A stretch of 39,787 bases of DNA, taken from positions 1-39,787 of the forward strand of contig NZ_QCZH01000028.1 of NCBI RefSeq assembly GCF_003097655.1. Reading direction: 5' to 3'. Below, in pieces: positions 34,644-39,787 of the stretch. The notes below the pieces were generated by a model. It was not told the origin of the DNA. It was given only the letters and a program-made list of their open reading frames with translations, and made no database searches. How positions within the stretch are numbered: the first letter of the stretch is position 1; each line of letters starts with the position of its first letter. The stretch is from Flavobacterium laiguense. GTDB lineage: Bacteria; Bacteroidota; Bacteroidia; Flavobacteriales; Flavobacteriaceae. Made by a program: the position numbers and the translations under genes.

Positions 34644-35546
34644 ATGAATAAAGTATATGCCATTGGATTGGACATTGGAGGGACTCATATTACAGCTGCA
34701 ATTATAGATATTATTGACATGAAAGTCCTTGAATCTTCATTGTACAAAGAGTCTTTTGATTCTAATTTACCAGTAGACCAGGTTATGGATATTTGGGAAA
34801 AAGTGATTCGTATTTCTTTAAAAAATTCAGGAGTAGAAACAGTAATGGGGGCAGCAGTATGTATACCCGGTCCATTTGATTATGAAAAAGGTATTTGCTG
34901 GATAAAAGGACAGTCAAAATATGAACATTTTTATGGTTTAAGTATCCGGGATTTAATTAAGGAAAGATTTAGTTTTTCAGATGATTTTCCTATTTATTTC
35001 GAAAATGATGCGGTTTGTTTTGGTAAAGGGGAAGTTTATAAAGACAAAAATAATCTTTCAAAAATAGTGATGGCAATTACGATTGGGACAGGATTAGGTG
35101 CCTGTTTTATAGATAAGGGAATTTCAATTAATTCGGGAAGTTTGGTACCAAAAGAAGGGGAAATATATGACCTTCCCTATAAAAAGGGGATAGCTGAAGA
35201 TTATGTGTCAGCACGTGGGCTTTTATCCAGTTATTTTCACTTGAGTGGAACTAAAGTTGCAAATGGATTGGAGCTATTTAATCTTGCTACGATTGGAAAT
35301 GAATTGGCTATAATTGCTTTTGAAAAGATGGGAGAAGATTTAGCCCAAATTGTGATTCCTTGGTTGAAAAACTTTTCAGTTAATCATTTCATTATTGGGG
35401 GGAAGATAGCTAATGCAAGTGCTTACTTCTTGCCTTCTTTCGAAAAAAAGATTAAGGAGTCTGGCTGCGAAGTTAGTGTGTTAATTTCTACAGATAATGA
35501 AATTGCTGCTTTATTAGGAGCTTCAAGTCTGCTTTACACATTGTAG
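34644..35546 (+). CDS. ROK-family sugar kinase lacking the usual zinc motif
   Basis: 300 residues, cytosolic. N-terminal DIGGTHITAAI phosphate-binding motif, catalytic-base region FENDAVCFGKGE and GTGLGACFI adenosine/phosphate loop are those of ROK kinases. The zinc signature CxCGxxGCxE found in most ROK glucokinases and NagC/Mlc proteins is missing; the corresponding region reads KEGEIYDLPYKKGIAEDYVSARGL. It has no HTH, so it is a kinase rather than a repressor. In this locus the expected substrates are GlcNAc and/or mannose, producing the substrate for the ManA encoded upstream. Bacteroides ROK hexokinases with broad specificity are known. It lies 92 bp after GH20. Confidence 0.9.
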   Translation: MNKVYAIGLDIGGTHITAAIIDIIDMKVLESSLYKESFDSNLPVDQVMDIWEKVIRISLKNSGVETVMGAAVCIPGPFDYEKGICWIKGQSKYEHFYGLSIRDLIKERFSFSDDFPIYFENDAVCFGKGEVYKDKNNLSKIVMAITIGTGLGACFIDKGISINSGSLVPKEGEIYDLPYKKGIAEDYVSARGLLSSYFHLSGTKVANGLELFNLATIGNELAIIAFEKMGEDLAQIVIPWLKNFSVNHFIIGGKIANASAYFLPSFEKKIKESGCEVSVLISTDNEIAALLGASSLLYTL

Positions 35547-35607
35547 TTTTGAATTATAATTGGGATGAATATAAAAAATGATTTAGAATTGATAAAAAAA
35601 GCAGGAT

Positions 35608-36603
35608 ATGACAAATCGAAGAAATTTTATAAAGACAGCAGCGATAGCATCTGTAGCAGTGGCATTGAATTCTTTCAAAGGAGAATCCGAGGAGGCAAAA
35701 TTGGTGTTATCAAATAAAAAAATAAAACCAATTGTTCTTTCTACATGGCGATTTGGAATACAAGCTAATGAAGCAGCGTGGGACATATTAAAAAGGAACG
35801 GCCGCGCTTTGGATGCAGTAGAAGCTGGAGTTAAAATCCCGGAAGGAGATCCGAAAGAACGGAGTGTGGGCTATGGAGGGAGACCCGATAGAGATGGTCG
35901 TGTAACTCTTGATGCTTGTATTATGGATGAGTTTTCCAATATTGGCTCCGTGGCTTGTTTAGAATATATTAAGCATCCCATTGCTGTAGCAAGATCAGTT
36001 ATGGAAAAAACACCTCACGTAATGTTGGTTGGAGATGGAGCATTGCAATTTGCGTTATCCCAAGGCTTTGTAAAAGAAAATCTATTGGTCGAAGAATCAG
36101 AAAAGGAATGGAAAGAATGGCTAAAAACAAGTCAATACAAACCGATTGCCAATATTGAAAATCATGATACCATAGGAATGATAGCTTTGGATGCCAATGG
36201 AAATCTTTCTGGGGCCTGTACCACAAGCGGAATGGCATTTAAAATGCACGGGCGAGTAGGGGATTCTCCAATTATTGGAGCTGGTTTGTACGTCGATAAC
36301 GAAATAGGTGCTGCAACTGCAACTGGACATGGAGAAGAAGTGATCCGAATTTCAGGTTGCCATTTGGTTGTAGAATTGATGCGCCAAGGAAAGTCGCCAC
36401 AAAAAGCATGTGAAGAAGCTGTTGCGCGAATTGTAAAACTGACGAAAAATAGAAATAAAAACCTAAAAGACATACAAGTTGGTTTTATTGCCTTGAATAA
36501 ACAAGGCGAATACGGCTCTTATTGTATTCAAGGAGGTTTCAATTATGCCGTTAATGACGCCACTGGAAACCGATTAATTGATGCCGACTATTTTTTAAAA
36601 TAA
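35608..36603 (+). CDS. N4-(beta-N-acetylglucosaminyl)-L-asparaginase (glycosylasparaginase)
   Basis: 331 residues. It is an Ntn-hydrolase that cleaves the Asn-GlcNAc bond left after glycan and peptide degradation. The leader MTNRRNFIKTAAIASVAVAL is of twin-arginine type, so the enzyme is predicted to be periplasmic. The alpha-chain motif RDGRVTLDACIMD and the autoproteolysis/nucleophile site HDTIGM (Thr188) followed by the beta-chain SGACTTSGMAFKMHGRVGDS and GHGEEVIR are all present, so it should self-cleave and be active. Length fits the bacterial enzymes. Its TAA overlaps the cutC ATG by one base (TAATG), indicating translational coupling. Confidence 0.95.
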   Translation: MTNRRNFIKTAAIASVAVALNSFKGESEEAKLVLSNKKIKPIVLSTWRFGIQANEAAWDILKRNGRALDAVEAGVKIPEGDPKERSVGYGGRPDRDGRVTLDACIMDEFSNIGSVACLEYIKHPIAVARSVMEKTPHVMLVGDGALQFALSQGFVKENLLVEESEKEWKEWLKTSQYKPIANIENHDTIGMIALDANGNLSGACTTSGMAFKMHGRVGDSPIIGAGLYVDNEIGAATATGHGEEVIRISGCHLVVELMRQGKSPQKACEEAVARIVKLTKNRNKNLKDIQVGFIALNKQGEYGSYCIQGGFNYAVNDATGNRLIDADYFLK

Positions 36604-37274
36604 TGGAAAAAGGAAAACTTGAAATAGCGTGTTTTAATCCTCAATCGGCTATTATTGCCCAACAAAACGGTGCCGATAGAGTGGAGTTATGTGACAATAT
36701 GAATGAAGGTGGAACAACACCAAATTTCGAAATCACAAAAAGTGTTAGAGCAGCATTGGAGATTGAATTAAACGTAATGATTCGACCTCGAGGAGGGGAT
36801 TTTGTGTATTCAGATGATGAGTTTGAATTAATGAAAGAATCAATTTCAGCATTTAAGAAGTTGAAGGTGGATGGTTTTGTTTTCGGAATTTTAAATAAAG
36901 ATGGAAGCGTTAACGAAAAACAAAATAAGGAGTTGGTGGCGCTTGCTAATCCATGTCCATGTACATTTCACCGCGCTTTTGATGAAGTAGCAGCTGTTTT
37001 TGTTTCTCTGGAAAAAGTGATTAATTGTGGCTTCAAAACCGTATTGACATCTGGACAAGAAAAGAATGTAGTCGAAGGAATTGATGTTTTGGCAGCATTA
37101 GTTGAAAAAGCCAACAGTCGAATTATAATAATGCCTGGTGGTGGTTTGCGTTCCTCCAATATTGTATTTTTAAAACAAAAAACAGATGCTCTTTTTTATC
37201 ATTCATCTGCTATCACTGATTCCAGCGAAACGGCAAATGGAGATGAGGTAAAAGCTTTAAAAGCTACTCTATAA
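36603..37274 (+). CDS. cutC: CutC family protein
   Basis: 223 residues, cytosolic TIM-barrel protein. The family signatures are EIACFNPQSAIIAQQNGADRVELC, EGGTTPN, NVMIRPRGGDFVYS, FGILNKDGSVN, FHRAFDE and MPGGGLRSSN. CutC proteins are annotated as copper homeostasis factors, but that role is poorly supported biochemically. Here the gene overlaps the glycosylasparaginase stop codon and ends the N-glycan operon, so a role in GlcNAc or glycoasparagine catabolism is a better contextual guess (inference). A strong bidirectional terminator follows. Confidence 0.93.
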   Translation: MEKGKLEIACFNPQSAIIAQQNGADRVELCDNMNEGGTTPNFEITKSVRAALEIELNVMIRPRGGDFVYSDDEFELMKESISAFKKLKVDGFVFGILNKDGSVNEKQNKELVALANPCPCTFHRAFDEVAAVFVSLEKVINCGFKTVLTSGQEKNVVEGIDVLAALVEKANSRIIIMPGGGLRSSNIVFLKQKTDALFYHSSAITDSSETANGDEVKALKATL

Positions 37275-37302
37275 TAAGTATAAAAACACATTTTTAAAAC
37301 AC

Positions 37303-37340
37303 AAGAAACCCCAGAGTTGGCATACTCTGGGGTTTCTTTC
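37303..37340. terminator. Bidirectional terminator closing the N-glycan locus
   Basis: Perfect 15-bp stem (37303-37317 with 37324-37338), core ACCCCAGAG/CTCTGGGGT, loop TGGCAT. T-rich on the plus side and A-rich before it. It separates cutC (plus) from the convergent receptor gene (minus). Confidence 0.95.
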
Positions 37341-37367
37341 TTTGTAACAAATTATTAAAACTAATCT

Positions 37368-39749
37368 TTAAAATCCACCACTTCCTTGGGTTTCGTTTTT
37401 GTCTCTTGCTTTTCTTTGAATCGCTTTATTTTTTCCAGTTCCAAAACGATAATTGAAACCTACATAGGCGGTTTGGCTTTCCCAATGGAATTCTCCAGTT
37501 TGTATTTTTGGGTTTGTAGAATCGAATGAAAAATTCATGGTGTCGAAAACATCGCTTACTCGAGCCGTTATGGTTCCGCTTCCTTTCAGTACTGTGAGGC
37601 TAGATCCCAAATCTATTTTCCACATCGGTTTTCTTAAGAATTGCAATCCTAAATCCTCACCACGGTACATTCCAGTCAATTGAAAACGTAAATTTTTATT
37701 GGCTTTGAAGGTATTGCTTATGCGAGAATTGAAAGTGGTTACATCTACTTCTATATACTCCATTTCTACATAACCTTTGGTTTTTTTGTTGTATAAATCA
37801 AAACTAATATTGGCACTGTACCATTTTGTGAAATCTAGATTTCCGGAAAGTTCTACCCCATAGGCATTATTGTCGCCTAGGTTGGCATAAGATAAAATTA
37901 ATTTTTCGGAATCAGTTGGGTTTTCAGAAAGAGTTCTTGAAATTTCGTCGTTGATTTGACGGTAAAACACTCCCGAAGTGATAGAACCTATTTTGGTTTT
38001 TCGAGTATAATTTAATTCAACCGAATTGGTAAATTGCGGATACAATTCTGGGTTTCCTTCCGAGTCTATCAGAGGTGTGCTCCATTCACGAATTGGATTT
38101 ACTTGATCGATACTCGGCCTGTCCACACGTTTTGAAACACTAAAATTGAAGGAATCATTGTCATTTGGGGCATAATTTAAAAATCCAGAAGGATAAACCG
38201 TGAATAAGTCATCATTAAAAGTTCCATCGGCTTCATTTACTTTTTTAAATAAAGCATCTGCTGTGTATTTTTCAAAACGGGCTCCAACTTGGGCATTCCA
38301 TTTTTTCCATTGTTTGGAGATAGTAGTATAGGCAGAGTAAATGTTTCTTTCGTAATTGAAATTAGAATTATAGTCACCATCCTTCAGAAAATTATTTTTG
38401 GTATTTTCAATTCGGGTTTCTAATCCGGCTTCCAGTTTGATGGTTTCTGTCAAAGGATTAGTGTAATCTAAATTGAGTAAAACATTCTCTCCTTTAGTTG
38501 TAATGTCATTCGTTTCAGGTTTGCTGAATACACTATTCTCAGTATTGTCATTGTTGCTATAATTACCTTCAAATTCAAGGGTGTGTCCTTCTTTTTTGAA
38601 TTTTTTCTTGTAATCTAAATTATAGGTTTGAGTATAATTGTCATTTTTACTGTCAAATAATTGAGTGATACGTTTTGATAGGTCGATTTCTCCTGGGTTT
38701 GATGTATCTGGAAAATCTACAATTACTTCTGAGCGGCCATTTTCTTTGTTGATATTTTGGGTAGTGTAAATAGAAATGGTATTAGTGTCATTGAGATAAA
38801 AGTCAAGCCCCACTTTGGCTAAGTGTGCTGTGTTGTCATTTGTGAAATCAAAATTTTGGGAACTTTCTTCATTAGGCTCAAGCGTTTCGACATTTCCATA
38901 ATTGTGATGTTTTCCCGTAGTTAAGCCATAATTAGCATACATATTCACTTTTCCGTTACGGTAATTCATGTCAAAAGATGAATTTGTTTTTGGGGTTTCA
39001 CCAAAGGTTACGCCGCTATTCACACTTCCGTTAAAGCCTATTTTAGCATTTTTATTCAATACGATATTGATAATTCCGCTCATTCCTTCGGGATTGTATT
39101 TGGCCGAGGGATTGGTGATTAACTCAATTTGTTTGATGGATGTCGATGGAATTTGTTGCAATAATTGAGCTGCATCGACAGTACTCGGTTTCCCATCTAC
39201 AAATATTCGCACATTCGAATTTCCTCTAAGACTCACGGCATTGGTTTGCGGATCTACACTTACGGAAGGAATATTATTCATGATTTCGGCAGCAGTAGCT
39301 CCGGCACTTAGTAAATCTTTGCCGACATTGATGATTTTTCGGTCCGTTTTTTGTTCGATTAACGAGTGCTCTTTGACAATATCAACTGATTGTAGTTCAG
39401 TAATATCTTCTTCCAAAAGTACTTCTATTTTGGAAGTCTTTTTTGTTGTACTCAATTCAAAAGTGGTAGTGTATTTTTTGTATCCAATGAATTCTACCTC
39501 TAAAGTGTATTTTTTTAATTCTAAGTTTTTAATAAAAAAGGCTCCATTATCGTCAGCTACAACGCCATTAATTATTTTGCCAGCATCTTTTATAACGATT
39601 GAAGCGTAGGGAACTGCAGTGTTTGTTGTTTTGTTTACCACTTTTCCCGACATAATACCGGGGTTTTCTGCTTGTGCTATTCCTATAAAACTCAATAGGA
39701 ATAACACTAATAAGTAATGGTTAAAATTTAATGTCGTATTTTGTACCAA
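37368..39749 (-). CDS. TonB-dependent-receptor-like outer-membrane beta-barrel protein (OMP_b-brl_3 type), apparent TTG start
   Basis: About 793 residues. Signal peptide HYLLVLFLLSFIGIAQA, a CarboxypepD_reg-like domain (about 30-115; MSGKVVNKTTNTAVPYAS), a plug (about 125-235: ATAAEIMNNIPSVSVD, LRGNSNVRIFVDGKPS, GMSGIINIVLNK) and a long barrel with many aromatic strands, ending YRFGTGKNKA and a polar tail. The first Met in frame lies after the signal peptide. The only start that keeps the leader is the TTG at 39749; an in-frame TGA sits three codons upstream. No SusD partner is adjacent, so it is not part of the glycan locus. The ligand is unknown. About 38 bases of upstream DNA lie in the window, with no clear promoter. 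Confidence 0.9.
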   Translation of the reverse strand: MVQNTTLNFNHYLLVLFLLSFIGIAQAENPGIMSGKVVNKTTNTAVPYASIVIKDAGKIINGVVADDNGAFFIKNLELKKYTLEVEFIGYKKYTTTFELSTTKKTSKIEVLLEEDITELQSVDIVKEHSLIEQKTDRKIINVGKDLLSAGATAAEIMNNIPSVSVDPQTNAVSLRGNSNVRIFVDGKPSTVDAAQLLQQIPSTSIKQIELITNPSAKYNPEGMSGIINIVLNKNAKIGFNGSVNSGVTFGETPKTNSSFDMNYRNGKVNMYANYGLTTGKHHNYGNVETLEPNEESSQNFDFTNDNTAHLAKVGLDFYLNDTNTISIYTTQNINKENGRSEVIVDFPDTSNPGEIDLSKRITQLFDSKNDNYTQTYNLDYKKKFKKEGHTLEFEGNYSNNDNTENSVFSKPETNDITTKGENVLLNLDYTNPLTETIKLEAGLETRIENTKNNFLKDGDYNSNFNYERNIYSAYTTISKQWKKWNAQVGARFEKYTADALFKKVNEADGTFNDDLFTVYPSGFLNYAPNDNDSFNFSVSKRVDRPSIDQVNPIREWSTPLIDSEGNPELYPQFTNSVELNYTRKTKIGSITSGVFYRQINDEISRTLSENPTDSEKLILSYANLGDNNAYGVELSGNLDFTKWYSANISFDLYNKKTKGYVEMEYIEVDVTTFNSRISNTFKANKNLRFQLTGMYRGEDLGLQFLRKPMWKIDLGSSLTVLKGSGTITARVSDVFDTMNFSFDSTNPKIQTGEFHWESQTAYVGFNYRFGTGKNKAIQRKARDKNETQGSGGF

Positions 39750-39787
39750 TATTATTCAGCACAAAGTTTAATTTTTCTTTGAGGCTT

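Noticed and set aside
1..39787. CRISPR array, insertion sequence, prophage or integrase
   Set aside because: No regularly spaced direct repeats, transposase or integrase motifs, or terminal inverted repeats around genes were seen. The only tandem repeat is the 4 x 7 bp unit at 27262-27289.

Overview
The window looks like a stretch of a Flavobacterium-type genome (Bacteroidota, Flavobacteriaceae). The DNA is AT-rich, signal-peptide and lipobox proteins are frequent, several genes have the Bacteroidota -7 promoter motif TAnnTTTG upstream, and there is a SusC/SusD pair, an OMP_b-brl-type receptor and stem-loop intergenic repeats of the kind seen in flavobacteria. No species is assigned.

Layout. 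Positions 1-27 are the 3' tail of a 5S rRNA followed by a strong terminator, so an rRNA operon ends at the left edge. From 595 to 6576 everything is on the minus strand: an unknown lipoprotein; a probable three-gene operon (TM-pYEATS protein, a broken ~109-codon gene at 2871-3196, and a putative outer-membrane barrel protein); then htpG. From 6745 to 12851 there are housekeeping or envelope genes: a lipocalin-like lipoprotein, an OmpA/glycine-zipper lipoprotein, an orphan ABC ATPase, a minus-strand S9 peptidase and fabH. At the right edge, 37368-39749 (minus) encodes a TonB-dependent-receptor-like barrel that seems to start at a TTG codon.

The centre, 13058-37274, is a ~24 kb all-plus-strand polysaccharide utilization locus whose gene content matches degradation of N-glycans: GH97 alpha-glucosidase, mannose-6-phosphate isomerase, a LacI-family regulator, SusC, SusD, GH2 beta-mannosidase, two GH92 alpha-mannosidases, GH125 exo-alpha-mannosidase, a GH18 enzyme, GH20 beta-hexosaminidase, a ROK sugar kinase, N4-(beta-GlcNAc)-asparaginase and CutC. 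Together these could take a glucosylated or trimmed mannosyl N-glycan down to mannose, GlcNAc, glucose and aspartate. The Asn-GlcNAc stub is included, because the asparaginase acts on the linkage itself. The SusC/SusD/GH92/GH125/GH2/GH20 logic is known from gut Bacteroides. The less familiar elements are the coupled asparaginase-CutC pair, the SusB-like GH97, a compact GH2 lacking both Ig-like domains, twin-arginine-like leaders on two enzymes, and a self-contained LacI regulon.

Regulation. Four copies of a 16-bp near-palindrome, consensus (G/A)CTAAA(A/T)CGATTTAGT, lie upstream of the GH97 gene (one), the lacI gene (one) and susC (two, exactly 53 bp apart). I found none in other intergenic regions. 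The simplest reading is that they are operators of the LacI protein encoded between them, with autoregulation. The enzyme operon beginning at 22995 has no visible operator and is separated from susD by a hairpin and a ~590-bp gap.
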